A stretch of 64,000 nucleotides of DNA, taken from contig NZ_CP053839.1 in assembly GCF_013201625.1 (NCBI RefSeq), positions 1,178,001 through 1,242,000 on the forward strand, in the 5' to 3' direction. Within the stretch, counting starts at the first letter, position 1. Every line of letters begins with the position of its first letter. Under the pieces are notes generated by a model. The model was given only the letters and a program-made list of their open reading frames with translations. It was not told the DNA's origin and did not search any database. The position numbers and the translations under genes were made by a program. Shown one piece after another: positions 44,654-54,130 of the stretch. This stretch comes from Aliarcobacter lanthieri. GTDB lineage: Bacteria; Campylobacterota; Campylobacteria; Campylobacterales; Arcobacteraceae.

Positions 44654-45178
44654 ATGAAAAAAATATTAATTAATGTTGTTCATCCAAAACTAAATAGTGA
44701 ATCAAGAGTAAATAAAACTTTAGTTGAATTTGCCAAAAAAGAACAAAATATAACAATCAACAATCTTTATGAAAAATATCCAGATTTTAAAATTGATGTA
44801 AAAAAAGAACAAGAACTATTACTTGAAAATGATGTTATAGTTTTCCAATTTCCTATGTATTGGTTAAGTTCTCCAGCACTTTTAAAAGAGTGGTTAGATA
44901 TGGTTTTAGAATATAATTTTGCTTTTGGTGAACATTATAGATTAGAAAATAAAGTTTTAGCAATAGCTACAAGTGTTGGAAGTGGAATAGCTCAATATAA
45001 TGCAAATGGAAGTAATAAATTTACAGTTGAAGAACTTTTAAATTCATTTGAAGCAACAGCAAATTATGTAAGAATGAACTATAAAAAACCTTTTGTTACT
45101 TATGAAACTTTTGTTATAAGTGATGAAAAACTACAAGAATCAGCAGAAAATTACATAAATTATTTACAAGAACTATAA
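44654..45178 (+). CDS. NAD(P)H-dependent flavin oxidoreductase (KefF/MdaB-like quinone reductase)
   Basis: 174 residues, flavodoxin-like fold: ILINVVHPKLNSESRVNKTLVE at the N-terminus (FMN/FAD phosphate loop), DVIVFQFPMYWLSSPALLKEWLDMV (about 56-80, typical of the Flavodoxin_2 family), and YNFAFGEHYRLENK. Reduces quinones or nitro compounds with NAD(P)H. Control by the divergent HxlR regulator is likely. Confidence 0.88.
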   Translation: MKKILINVVHPKLNSESRVNKTLVEFAKKEQNITINNLYEKYPDFKIDVKKEQELLLENDVIVFQFPMYWLSSPALLKEWLDMVLEYNFAFGEHYRLENKVLAIATSVGSGIAQYNANGSNKFTVEELLNSFEATANYVRMNYKKPFVTYETFVISDEKLQESAENYINYLQEL

Positions 45179-45181
45179 AAA

Positions 45182-45216
45182 TATAAACAAAGAGAATAAT
45201 CTTTTCTTTGTTTATA
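45182..45216. terminator. Bidirectional terminator between oxidoreductase and hydrolase genes
   Basis: TATAAACAAAGA (45182-45193) and TCTTTGTTTATA (45205-45216) form a perfect 12-bp stem with an 11-nt loop between convergent genes. Confidence 0.7.
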
Positions 45217-46036
45217 AAATTCTATAAAAATCTATTAGTATTTTAGTGAGTTTTTCAGGCTGTTCTTCTGATATATAATGTCCACAATTTTCCATAACTT
45301 TAGTTGTAACTTGATTAGATATTTTTTGCATAGCAACTCCTACTTGTTCTTTCAATGCAAATTCACCACCAATAGCTAAGATTTTTATATCTAGTTTTGA
45401 AGTTAAAACTTTATTTTGTTTCGCACTTTCTTGAAAATATCGATAATACTCAAAGCCATTTTTCATTTTATCTTTATATGCTAAATAGTAGTTTTGTATA
45501 TCTTCTTCATTTATTGCATCTTTTATGTAAGATTTCTTATTAAAATACCAAGAAATGTACTCTTTTTCTCTACCTTTTACTAAAAATTCAGGTATTTCTT
45601 CAACACTATGAAAGAAAAATTGCCAGATTTTATTTGTATTTTCTAAACAAAAAAGTTCATCTGGTATAAGCCCAGGTATTCCTGCATCTATGATAGTTAA
45701 ACTTTTTAAACTTTCTTTAAAATATATACAATAAGTCGTTGCAACCCAAGCTCCAATATCATGTCCAACTAAATGAAATTTTTCTATTTTAAGCTTTTTT
45801 ACAAATTCGTTTAAAATTGTAGCTATATTCTTTGTATCATAACTTTTTGCAACACTACTATTTCCAAGTCCTGGTAAATCTAAAGTTATAACTCTAAATT
45901 TTTTAGATAAAACAGGAGTAATTTTTCTCCACATATAAGAAGTTTGTGGCCAACCATGAAGTAAAATTATAGTCTCACCTTGCCCTTCTATATTATATGA
46001 AATACATATTTCATCGATATTTGTACTTTTTTGCAT
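45212..46036 (-). CDS. Alpha/beta hydrolase with Asp nucleophile (epoxide hydrolase-like)
   Basis: 274 residues. Oxyanion region HGWPQTSYMWRKI (about 26-38), nucleophile elbow LVGHDIGAWVA where the nucleophile is Asp, and catalytic His in NCGHYISEEQPEKL near the C-terminus. GHDIG is typical of epoxide hydrolases and haloacetate/haloalkane dehalogenases, not of serine esterases. Divergent from a TetR gene with two repeated operator-like dyads between them, so probably repressed by it. Confidence 0.85.
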   Translation of the reverse strand: MQKSTNIDEICISYNIEGQGETIILLHGWPQTSYMWRKITPVLSKKFRVITLDLPGLGNSSVAKSYDTKNIATILNEFVKKLKIEKFHLVGHDIGAWVATTYCIYFKESLKSLTIIDAGIPGLIPDELFCLENTNKIWQFFFHSVEEIPEFLVKGREKEYISWYFNKKSYIKDAINEEDIQNYYLAYKDKMKNGFEYYRYFQESAKQNKVLTSKLDIKILAIGGEFALKEQVGVAMQKISNQVTTKVMENCGHYISEEQPEKLTKILIDFYRIL

Positions 46037-46052
46037 ACTATCTCCTAATTAC

Positions 46053-46102
46053 TTGACTTAAAGGTCAAATAGAATTTTAATAAAATTTGACTAATAAGTC
46101 AA
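46053..46102. promoter_or_regulatory. Pair of operator-like dyads between hydrolase and tetR genes
   Basis: TTGACTTAAAGGTCAA (46053-46068) and TTGACTAATAAGTCAA (46087-46102) share the pattern TTGACT-N4-(A/G)GTCAA. Centres are 34 bp apart, about three helical turns, so both lie on one DNA face. The second ends 8 bp before the TetR start. Confidence 0.65.
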
Positions 46103-46110
46103 GTTGAAAA

Positions 46111-46704
46111 ATGTTACAATACAAAATGGAAAAAAATACAAGACAAGAATTGATAAACAATACATTTGATGAAATCTACACAAAAGGTTATCAAGGTGCT
46201 TCTTTAACGGATATTTTAAAAAATGCAAAAGTACATAAAGGTTCTATGTACCACTTTTTTGAAAATAAAAAAGAGATGGCAATAGCTTCAATAAAAGAGA
46301 AAATTTATGAAAAATTTGTACAAAGATACTCTACAATTTTAGAATTAGAAAAGGATTATTTAGAAGCTTTTATTGAAAGTTTAAAAGATACTTCTTCAAG
46401 AGATTTCAACAAAGGTTGTCCAATAGCAAATATTATACAGGAGATGTCAAATATTGATGAAGATTTTAAAGTTTTGATGAAAGAGATTTATGAAGCTTTA
46501 AAAAACAATATAAAAAATATTTTAGATAAAGCAGTTGAAAAAGACGAAATTAAAGAGTGTGATACAAAAAAACTTAGTTTATATATTGCTTCAACATTAG
46601 AAGGTGCTATTTTATCTGCAAAAGCCAGTGGAAATATACAAGATTATCTTGATGTAATAGATATTTTATCTTCTTATTTGCTAAGTTTAAAAAACAGTAT
46701 TTAA
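46111..46704 (+). CDS. TetR/AcrR-family repressor
   Basis: 197 residues. N-terminal helix-turn-helix: RQELINNTFDEIYTKGYQGA...LTDILKNAKVHKGSMYHFFENKKEMA (about 10-60). The C-terminal ligand domain contains FNKGCPIANIIQEMS, the TetR_C_16/YxaF-LmrA-like pattern. An internal ATG at 46126 could also start the protein (192 residues); neither has a clear ribosome site. Most likely represses itself and the divergent hydrolase through the paired dyads. Confidence 0.9.
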   Translation: MLQYKMEKNTRQELINNTFDEIYTKGYQGASLTDILKNAKVHKGSMYHFFENKKEMAIASIKEKIYEKFVQRYSTILELEKDYLEAFIESLKDTSSRDFNKGCPIANIIQEMSNIDEDFKVLMKEIYEALKNNIKNILDKAVEKDEIKECDTKKLSLYIASTLEGAILSAKASGNIQDYLDVIDILSSYLLSLKNSI

Positions 46705-46751
46705 AATATATTTTCATAAAAACATTAAGACCTTTTAGATACAATTCGCTC

Positions 46752-48953
46752 ATGGAAAATTTAATTAAAAAACTAGACTTAAATGACTATATAACAAGCT
46801 TTTCAAAACTTTTTGCTAGAGAAAAATCTATAATTTTAGAAGGTGATATAAATATTCACTACAAAATTATAAGTGAATTATCAAAATACAATATTAATCA
46901 ACCTTTAAATGTAGAAAATTTAGATTCTCAACTTATGCATATACAAAAACAAGGTGTTTTAAGAGTTTATGAAATTTATGAATTTATAAAGATAATAAAC
47001 TATTTTTTATATTTAAAAAAATTCAATTTTGAAGGAAAACTTCTTGAAATGATGGATAAAATCATCATTCCAAGTGATATTTTAAAAATTTGTGAATATT
47101 TTGATGATAAAGCAAATTTAAAAGAAGGAATTGATGAAGACTACGACAATATAAAACAAGCTCTTTATAAAAATAAAGAAGAGATAAAACAAAATCTTTA
47201 TAAAATCATAAATTCTTCAAAAATAAAACCATATTTAGTAGATATGCAAGTTCATTTTATTAATAGTGAAGAGTGTTTATTAGTTCGTGGTGGTTTTAAT
47301 CATGTACTTAGTGGAAGTGTAATTGACAGATCAAATGCAGGTTTTTTCTATGTTGTTCCACATAGTGTTAGTGATTTGAAACAAAAACAAAATGATTTAA
47401 AGAATAAACAAGAAGAAATTTTATTTAAACTTTGTAAAGAAATATCACATATTTTTGAAAAGAATCTACTATTTTTAAAGTTTATAAATAAAGAATTTGA
47501 CAAATTTGATCACTACCAAGCTAGAATATTTTTCTCTAAAATTGGAGATAAAAATTTTATTTTACCTTCAAAAAATGGTGAAAATAGACTTGTTGATTTT
47601 TGTCATCCAGCTTTAAGTAATCCAAAACCAATAACTATTGATTTTTCTAAAAGTGTTATTATGATAACTGGAGTTAATGCTGGTGGAAAAACTATGATGT
47701 TAAAATCAATTTTAAGTTCAATTTTTCTATCAAAATATTTACTTCCATATAATGCACATAAAAGTACAGTCGTAAGCAATTTTAAATCTATAAATGCAGT
47801 TTTAGATGACCCACAAAGTGTTAAAAATGATATTTCAACATTTGCTGGAAGAATGGTAGAGTTTTCAAAACTTTTTGAAGTAAAAAATGCAATAGTTGGA
47901 GTTGATGAAATAGAGCTAGGAACTGATTCAGATGAAGCTGCAAGTTTATTTAAAGTAATAATTGAAGATTTAATAAAAAATGATATAAAAATCATCATAA
48001 CTACTCACCATAAAAGACTAGCAGCACTTATGGCTTCAAATCCAGATGTTGAGTTGATAGCTGCTTTATATGATGAAGAAAATCAAAGACCTACTTATGA
48101 TTTTTTACAAGGAACTATTGGAAAATCTTACGCATTTGAAACAGCTTTAAGATATAAAATTCCATTAGGAGTTGTAAAAAGAGCAAAAGAAGTTTATGGA
48201 GAAGATAAAGATAGATTAAATGAATTAATTGAAAGAAGTAGTGAATTAGAAAGAGAATATAAACAAAAGATAGCAAAACTTGATGAAGAAATATCTAATA
48301 TGCAAAGAATTTCAAATAATTTAAAAGATCAGAAAGAAAAACTTGATGAACATATTTATAGTGAGAAATCAAAACTTCATAAAGAGTACAAAGATGCAAG
48401 AGAAGAAGCAAAAAAAGCTATAAAAGCAAAACTTATAAAAGAATCTCATCAACATCTAAATATTTCTCATAAAAAAGTCCAAGAAATACAAGTTGAAAAA
48501 ATACAAGAACCTATCGAATTTAAAGTAGGGGATAGAGTAAAATATAGAAATACTAAAGGAGCTATTGTTTCTATAAAAGGGAATAAAGCTTTTATTGAAA
48601 ATGATATGGGTATGAAAGTTCAAGTTCAACTTAGTGATTTAAGTAGAAGTGGAAATCCTCCACCAAAAATACCTACAAAAAAAGCTATTGTAACTGTGCA
48701 AAAACCTGAAACTGGAAGTATAAAATTAGATTTACATGGACAAAAAGCAGAAGAAGCTATCGAAAATCTTGATAAATTTTTAAGTGATGCATTACTTGCT
48801 GGATTTGAAGAAGTTTTAGTATATCATGGAATTGGTACTGGAAAACTAGCTTTTGCAGTAAAAGAATTTTTAAAAAAGCATCCAAGAGTAAAAGGTTTTG
48901 AAGATGCACACCCAAGTAGTGGTGGATTTGGAGCTAAAGTTATAAAACTTTAG
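46752..48953 (+). CDS. mutS2: MutS2 family DNA/ribosome-associated ATPase with Smr domain
   Basis: 733 residues. MutS core and lever region in the first ~300 residues, ATPase with Walker A TGVNAGGKTMM (about 307-317) and Walker B VGVDEIELGTDSDEA, a long coiled coil (about 490-580), KOW-like segment (KVGDRVKYRNTKGAIVSIKG) and a C-terminal Smr nuclease domain (LDLHGQKAEEAIENLD; VYHGIGTGKL). Known roles are suppression of homologous recombination and, in Bacillus, splitting of collided ribosomes; in Helicobacter it also acts in 8-oxoG repair. Overlaps the convergent CNNM gene by 14 bp. Confidence 0.92.
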   Translation: MENLIKKLDLNDYITSFSKLFAREKSIILEGDINIHYKIISELSKYNINQPLNVENLDSQLMHIQKQGVLRVYEIYEFIKIINYFLYLKKFNFEGKLLEMMDKIIIPSDILKICEYFDDKANLKEGIDEDYDNIKQALYKNKEEIKQNLYKIINSSKIKPYLVDMQVHFINSEECLLVRGGFNHVLSGSVIDRSNAGFFYVVPHSVSDLKQKQNDLKNKQEEILFKLCKEISHIFEKNLLFLKFINKEFDKFDHYQARIFFSKIGDKNFILPSKNGENRLVDFCHPALSNPKPITIDFSKSVIMITGVNAGGKTMMLKSILSSIFLSKYLLPYNAHKSTVVSNFKSINAVLDDPQSVKNDISTFAGRMVEFSKLFEVKNAIVGVDEIELGTDSDEAASLFKVIIEDLIKNDIKIIITTHHKRLAALMASNPDVELIAALYDEENQRPTYDFLQGTIGKSYAFETALRYKIPLGVVKRAKEVYGEDKDRLNELIERSSELEREYKQKIAKLDEEISNMQRISNNLKDQKEKLDEHIYSEKSKLHKEYKDAREEAKKAIKAKLIKESHQHLNISHKKVQEIQVEKIQEPIEFKVGDRVKYRNTKGAIVSIKGNKAFIENDMGMKVQVQLSDLSRSGNPPPKIPTKKAIVTVQKPETGSIKLDLHGQKAEEAIENLDKFLSDALLAGFEEVLVYHGIGTGKLAFAVKEFLKKHPRVKGFEDAHPSSGGFGAKVIKL

Positions 48954-50262
48954 CTTCAATCTCTTTTTTTTGACATAATATTCTTTTTATACGATTATTT
49001 TCTACTTCTAAAATTTTGTATATACAATCTTTATCTTCTATAGTTTCACCTTCTATTGGTAATCTTCCTACAATATTTATAATTCTTCCACCAATAGTTA
49101 CAGAAAGTTCTATTTCATCAAAACTAATATCTAAAATTTCTTCAACTTTTTCAATATTTACCATACCATCTAATTCATAGTTATTTTCATCTATTTTTTT
49201 GATAGTTTCTTGTTTTGGATCATGTTCATCTGTTGTTTCACCAATAATCTCTTCTAAAATATCGTCCATAGTAATCAATCCAGAAGTCCCACCATATTCA
49301 TCAATAACTAACGCTAAATGAATTCTACTTTTATTCATTCTTGTTAAAATGTTTGAAATAGATGTATTTTCTGGAACCATAATAATTGGACGAACAAAAT
49401 TTGACATATCTATTTCTTTACCTTCTAAAGCATTATTTAGTAAATCTCTAGTATGTATCATACCTGTGATATTGTCTTTTCCTCCATGGCAATACGGATA
49501 TCTTGTAAATCTTGTTTTTACAATTCTTTCCATATTTTCTTCTAAAGTTCTTTCAGAATTTATACAAATCATATCTCTTCTTGGAGTCATAATCTCTTTT
49601 GCAACTGTTTCAGAAAAATCAACTGCATTTTTAATAATTTCACTCTCAATAGAATCAATATGTCCACCTCTAAAACTTTCATTTACAATAATTCTAAGTT
49701 CTTCTTCAGAATGAGACAACTCATGCTCTGTTGCTGGTTTCACTCCAAGCATTCTAAGAACAGATGCTGCAACAATATCAAAGAAACGAATTAATGGATA
49801 AAAAACTATCCAAAATATATATAAAGGTCTTGCAATATATAAAACCATAACTTCAGCTTTTGCAATAGCAATAGATTTTGGAACAATCTCTCCAAAAACT
49901 ACATGTAAAAATGTAACAATAGCAAATGCAATTACAAAGCTAACAGTATGTAATAAAACAGGGTTATTCGCTAAAAAAGTAAAATTTGATTCTATAAGTT
50001 TAGCAAGAGCTGGTTCACCTATCCAACCTAAAGCAAGAGAAGAAAACGTAATTCCAAGTTGAGTAGCACTTAAATAAGTATCAAGAGAGTTAGACATTTT
50101 TAGTGCTAAAATTGCACCTCGTCTGCCTTGTTTAACAAATTCTTCTAATTTTGTTTTTCTAACTTTTACAATAGCAAACTCTGAAAGAACGAAAAAACCA
50201 TTTAAAAACACTAAAAATAGTGCAACAATCAACATCAATACGGACTGTATATCGGGATCCAA
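48940..50262 (-). CDS. CNNM/CBS-domain membrane protein (CorC/HlyC-type hemolysin family)
   Basis: 440 residues: CNNM membrane domain with about four helices (1-200), a CBS pair (about 205-330; IMTPRRDMICINSERTLEENM and ...VIDEYGGTSGLITMDDILEEIIGE) and a C-terminal CorC_HlyC domain. Family members move Mg2+ or Co2+ or Na+; the name hemolysin is historical. Length and domain order are normal. Confidence 0.9.
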   Translation of the reverse strand: MDPDIQSVLMLIVALFLVFLNGFFVLSEFAIVKVRKTKLEEFVKQGRRGAILALKMSNSLDTYLSATQLGITFSSLALGWIGEPALAKLIESNFTFLANNPVLLHTVSFVIAFAIVTFLHVVFGEIVPKSIAIAKAEVMVLYIARPLYIFWIVFYPLIRFFDIVAASVLRMLGVKPATEHELSHSEEELRIIVNESFRGGHIDSIESEIIKNAVDFSETVAKEIMTPRRDMICINSERTLEENMERIVKTRFTRYPYCHGGKDNITGMIHTRDLLNNALEGKEIDMSNFVRPIIMVPENTSISNILTRMNKSRIHLALVIDEYGGTSGLITMDDILEEIIGETTDEHDPKQETIKKIDENNYELDGMVNIEKVEEILDISFDEIELSVTIGGRIINIVGRLPIEGETIEDKDCIYKILEVENNRIKRILCQKKEIEAKVL

Positions 50263-50332
50263 AAAAATTCCTTTTTAGTAAAATTATAATTTAATTAGAA
50301 ATATAAGCTATAAAAACTTAATATTTGCTTGA

Positions 50333-53200
50333 TTATTTTATTTTTTCTATATTCAAATCAATATTTTTATTTGACTTTGCTATATTAAAATCAATAATAA
50401 CTTGTTTTTCATCTATAGATTTTTCTTTTACTAAATAATCTTTTATATTTTCAACTCTTTGTTTTCCAGTACTTCCTTTCTCCTTTTTAGTATCAAAAGA
50501 TGGATAAATTTTTATAGCAAATTCACTTTTTTCTTTTAATATAATTGCAATTTTATCTAAAGTCTCTTTTTGAATAGGAGTTATTTCGCTTTCATTTAAT
50601 TCAAAGTTTACACTTTTTATCTCATCTTCACTAAAATTAAATAAAGAACCAATTAATGAGAATGGTGATGTCACTGCTTTTGTAATAAGATTAATAAGTG
50701 CTTTCCATACAATAGAACCAACTGAAAATTGTGGATCATCAACATTTCCTGAAATAGGAAGATTTATATCTATTGTATTTGAAGAATCCTCTAAAAGTGC
50801 AATAGCCAAATCAAGAGGTAAATTCATGGCATCAGGACTTTCAATTTTATTTCCTAACTCTATTTTTTTGATAAGAATATTGTTTTTAGCTTTTAAATTT
50901 GATTCAGTAATATTATAATTTAAATCTAACTCTAATTTTCCATCTTTTATTTCACGTCCTACAAACTTAGCTGTATATGGAGTAAAACTTTTCATAGAAA
51001 TATTCTGAAATTTCATATTTACATCAGTTAAAATTTTAATATTATTTGGATTCACAATTCCAGTTATTTTTGCAACTCCATACTCATCAACTACACCTTT
51101 TATTTCAAGATTTGAAGTACTATTTTCTTTATTTTTAACTTCAGAAACTGTTCCATTTAATTTTGAAATAGTCGTCTTAAAAGGAAGAGGAAGATTTTTG
51201 TCTTCAAAATCAAAATTCATATCTTTAATATCAACTGGACCTAAAACAAATCTAAAAGGTTTTTTATCTACTAACTTAGTACCTTCTTCTATTTTTATTT
51301 CTTCTTCTTTTATTTTATTAGATTTTGGTAATATTATAGATAAATGAGGATTTGTTAAAGCTGTTTTTTCTATTTTAAAAAATGTTTCTTTACTTATCAA
51401 TTTCTTTAAATTCAAATCTATATTTTTTGCTTCAATTTTAAGATTTGATTCTAAGTTTTCAACTTGTATTTTTGGGTCTTTATATTTAATTTCTCCAATA
51501 AGAAGAGTATCTTTTTTATATTTAAGATCTGCTAGTTGTAAATTTGCACTTTTAGTATCCACTTGTATGCTATTTGTTGCATCAAAAAAGTTTATATCTG
51601 ATTTTGTAAGTTCACTACCTTTTAGTGAAATATTATTTGTTTTATCTAATAAAAAATTATTAGCTTTTAAATTTATATTCTTTGAATTTATTGATATTTT
51701 TGAATTCAATTCTTGGAAATTAAAATCATTTGTTTTTAAATTTGCTACATTAAATGAAATATCATCAAAAATAGATAATTTTGATAAGTTTAAATCAATA
51801 TTTTTAGAAACTAATTTAATTTTTGAATTGTTTTCATTAAATTCTAAGCCATTTTTTGAAATAGCTATATTTCCAACATCAGTTTTTCCATTTTCTACTT
51901 TTAAATTATTTACTTTTATATTTGTTTTATTTGAATTTACATTAAAATTATTTTTAGTATCTTTATAATTTACATTTGAAGTTGATAAATTTGCATTATC
52001 TAAAAGAACTAAACTATCAACTATATGTAAACTATCAGCACTTAAATTTATAGCTTTTATTGTTAAGTTTGAATTATTTAAACTATCAATAAGATTATAA
52101 TTTCCACTTAATTTAATATCCGAAAGATTAATAATCCAAGGTTGTTGCTCATCATTATTTATATCTTCTTGCGACTGAGTAGAACTATTTACTAAATTTG
52201 CAAAATTTATTCCACTTTTATCCAAGCTCATCTTTGCAACTAAATCTTGTATAAGTATATCTTCTAAATTTATAATTTGTGAATTGAAATCAAAGTATAT
52301 TTTTTTAATATCAAGTTTATTTAAAGTAGCTATCTCTTTATTGTTTTGATTTAATTTTACATTATTTATATCAAGTAAATCTGTACTTAATTGCATTTTA
52401 AATCCATCTTTTAACTCAATATTATAGTTTAAAATCAAATTTAGATTTGCTTCTTTATTTAACTCAAAATTAAAAAGTTTTTTATCAAAATCTAAAATCT
52501 CTTTTATTTTTAAATCTTTTATATTTATTTGTCCATATGCTTCAAATGGATCTAGTTTTATTCCACCACCAATTTTTACAAAACTATTTTCATTTAGTAT
52601 AAACTCCAGATTATTTGATGAAAGTGAATTTTTATATGTTCCAAAATCATAAATAGTATAATTAATATCTTTTAAATTTAGAGCATATTTTTGTTCATCA
52701 ACTAAACTTCTATAGTCTATGTAGGCATTTTTTAATACAATCTTTGAAATAAGATATTTTATAAATTCTGTTGAATTATCTTCTATATTTTCTATTTCTT
52801 CTACTTGGTCATTATTACTATCTTTTAATAGTTCTGTAATATTGAAGATTCCTTTTTCTTTTTCTATAATATTTGCATAAATTCCATCAAGAGTAATATT
52901 TTTTACACTTAAATATCTTTTTTCAATAGATTTAAAAGGAGCAAATTGTAAAGAAAAGTTATCAAATGAAATTACATATTCATCTATTGATTCATCAACT
53001 AAAGCAAAATGATCTACTTCTATATATAAAGTCAAAGGATTAAAATATATTTTTTCAATTTTTGTCTTTGTTGTAAGAAGTTCATCTAGATTTTTAATAA
53101 TTTGATTTTTAGCAATATAAGGAACTAAAAAAAATCCAGCAAGAGTATAAACTACAATTAAAGATATTAAAGTATAAAAAATAATTCTTAAAGTTTTCAT
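50333..53200 (-). CDS. AsmA-like DUF748 protein (955 residues)
   Basis: N-terminal membrane anchor (about 7-30, IFYTLISLIVVYTLAGFFLVPY), then a very long beta-rich periplasmic body typical of AsmA/DUF748 proteins, with repeated Asn/Asp/Lys-rich strands in the middle (about 400-640), DVNMKFQNISMKSFTPYTAKFVGREIKDGKLELDLNYNI-type conserved core near 730-790, and an OmpA-like end (EITPIQKETLDKIAIILKEKS...). Such proteins bridge inner and outer membranes in lipid transport. Start overlaps the ABC ATPase end by 4 bp, so they are co-expressed. Confidence 0.85.
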   Translation of the reverse strand: MKTLRIIFYTLISLIVVYTLAGFFLVPYIAKNQIIKNLDELLTTKTKIEKIYFNPLTLYIEVDHFALVDESIDEYVISFDNFSLQFAPFKSIEKRYLSVKNITLDGIYANIIEKEKGIFNITELLKDSNNDQVEEIENIEDNSTEFIKYLISKIVLKNAYIDYRSLVDEQKYALNLKDINYTIYDFGTYKNSLSSNNLEFILNENSFVKIGGGIKLDPFEAYGQINIKDLKIKEILDFDKKLFNFELNKEANLNLILNYNIELKDGFKMQLSTDLLDINNVKLNQNNKEIATLNKLDIKKIYFDFNSQIINLEDILIQDLVAKMSLDKSGINFANLVNSSTQSQEDINNDEQQPWIINLSDIKLSGNYNLIDSLNNSNLTIKAINLSADSLHIVDSLVLLDNANLSTSNVNYKDTKNNFNVNSNKTNIKVNNLKVENGKTDVGNIAISKNGLEFNENNSKIKLVSKNIDLNLSKLSIFDDISFNVANLKTNDFNFQELNSKISINSKNINLKANNFLLDKTNNISLKGSELTKSDINFFDATNSIQVDTKSANLQLADLKYKKDTLLIGEIKYKDPKIQVENLESNLKIEAKNIDLNLKKLISKETFFKIEKTALTNPHLSIILPKSNKIKEEEIKIEEGTKLVDKKPFRFVLGPVDIKDMNFDFEDKNLPLPFKTTISKLNGTVSEVKNKENSTSNLEIKGVVDEYGVAKITGIVNPNNIKILTDVNMKFQNISMKSFTPYTAKFVGREIKDGKLELDLNYNITESNLKAKNNILIKKIELGNKIESPDAMNLPLDLAIALLEDSSNTIDINLPISGNVDDPQFSVGSIVWKALINLITKAVTSPFSLIGSLFNFSEDEIKSVNFELNESEITPIQKETLDKIAIILKEKSEFAIKIYPSFDTKKEKGSTGKQRVENIKDYLVKEKSIDEKQVIIDFNIAKSNKNIDLNIEKIK

Positions 53201-53985
53201 AAAATCTCTTCGATGAAGTATCTATTATTTTTTTCTTTAATTGTAAGCTCTGTATCAAAAGTAATACTTAAATTCTCACTAGTTAAAATATCTTCTTTTT
53301 TCCCTATTTTATAAATTGTATTATTATAAATTAAAGCAACATTTTCTATTTCTTCAAAAACTTCTTCAAGGTGATGAGTTACTATTATAATTGTTGAATT
53401 TATAGAAAGTTTTTTTAATGTTTTTATAAAATTTATTTGAGCTTTTATATCCAGTCCAACTGTTGGTTCATCTAAAATAAATGCTTTTGGATCATGTATT
53501 AAAGCTCTACCTATTATACATTTTCTTAATTGTCCTGTACTCATAGCAGATACTTTTTTATATCTTAAATCTTCAATCTCTAAAAAAGCCATAACTTCTT
53601 TTGCTTTTTCTATCTGCTCTTTTGTAAAATCTTGATGAGTAAAAATTCCAACAGAACTATAATATCCACTTAAAACAACTCCAAAACCATTTAGATATCC
53701 AGCTTCTCTTTCAAAAGTATTATGTAAATCATTAGTAATTATTCCTAACTCTTTTCTTAATTCAAAAATAGAATATCTACTTTTACCAAAAATCTCTTTT
53801 TTAAACTCTTTTGTATGTCTTGGATAAATTTGTGATTGAATTAACTTCATTAAAGTTGATTTTCCACTTCCATTTGCACCTAGTATTGCAAAGTGTTCTT
53901 TATCTTTAATTTTTAGATTTAAATCTTTTAATATTATATTCTCATCGTATCCTACATCTATATTTTCAAAGTCAATTATATACAT
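53197..53985 (-). CDS. ABC-type ATPase (ModF/YusV-like, no permease nearby)
   Basis: 262 residues. Walker A GANGSGKST (about 36-44), signature MSTGQLRKCIIGRALI (non-canonical MSTGQ for LSGGQ), Walker B FILDEPTVGLD and switch His in VTHHLEEV. No permease or binding protein adjoins it; instead it overlaps the gene for a large AsmA-like protein by 4 bp. ModF-like cytosolic ATPases have a similar signature. Whether it works with the AsmA-like protein is inferred from coupling only. Confidence 0.85.
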   Translation of the reverse strand: MYIIDFENIDVGYDENIILKDLNLKIKDKEHFAILGANGSGKSTLMKLIQSQIYPRHTKEFKKEIFGKSRYSIFELRKELGIITNDLHNTFEREAGYLNGFGVVLSGYYSSVGIFTHQDFTKEQIEKAKEVMAFLEIEDLRYKKVSAMSTGQLRKCIIGRALIHDPKAFILDEPTVGLDIKAQINFIKTLKKLSINSTIIIVTHHLEEVFEEIENVALIYNNTIYKIGKKEDILTSENLSITFDTELTIKEKNNRYFIEEIL

Positions 53986-54130
53986 TTTATATCCTTATTT
54001 AGGGGCTTGTTTATTTTATAATAAATAAACTAACTATTTAATTAAGCATTTTAATAGTACAATTTTCCCGAAATTTTTTTGTTTGATCTACATACAAAAA
54101 AACTTACTACTTACAAAAGGAGCGTTTAGC

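Noticed and set aside
47603-47998. Minus-strand frame of 131 codons inside mutS2
   Set aside because: Lies opposite the MutS2 ATPase core, which is clearly the coding strand.
49349-49714. Plus-strand frame of 121 codons inside the CNNM/CBS gene
   Set aside because: Shadow of the CBS-domain coding strand; no ribosome site.
51567-51968. Plus-strand frame of 133 codons inside the AsmA-like gene
   Set aside because: Antisense shadow of a repetitive Asn/Lys-rich coding region; no start signal or recognisable motif.
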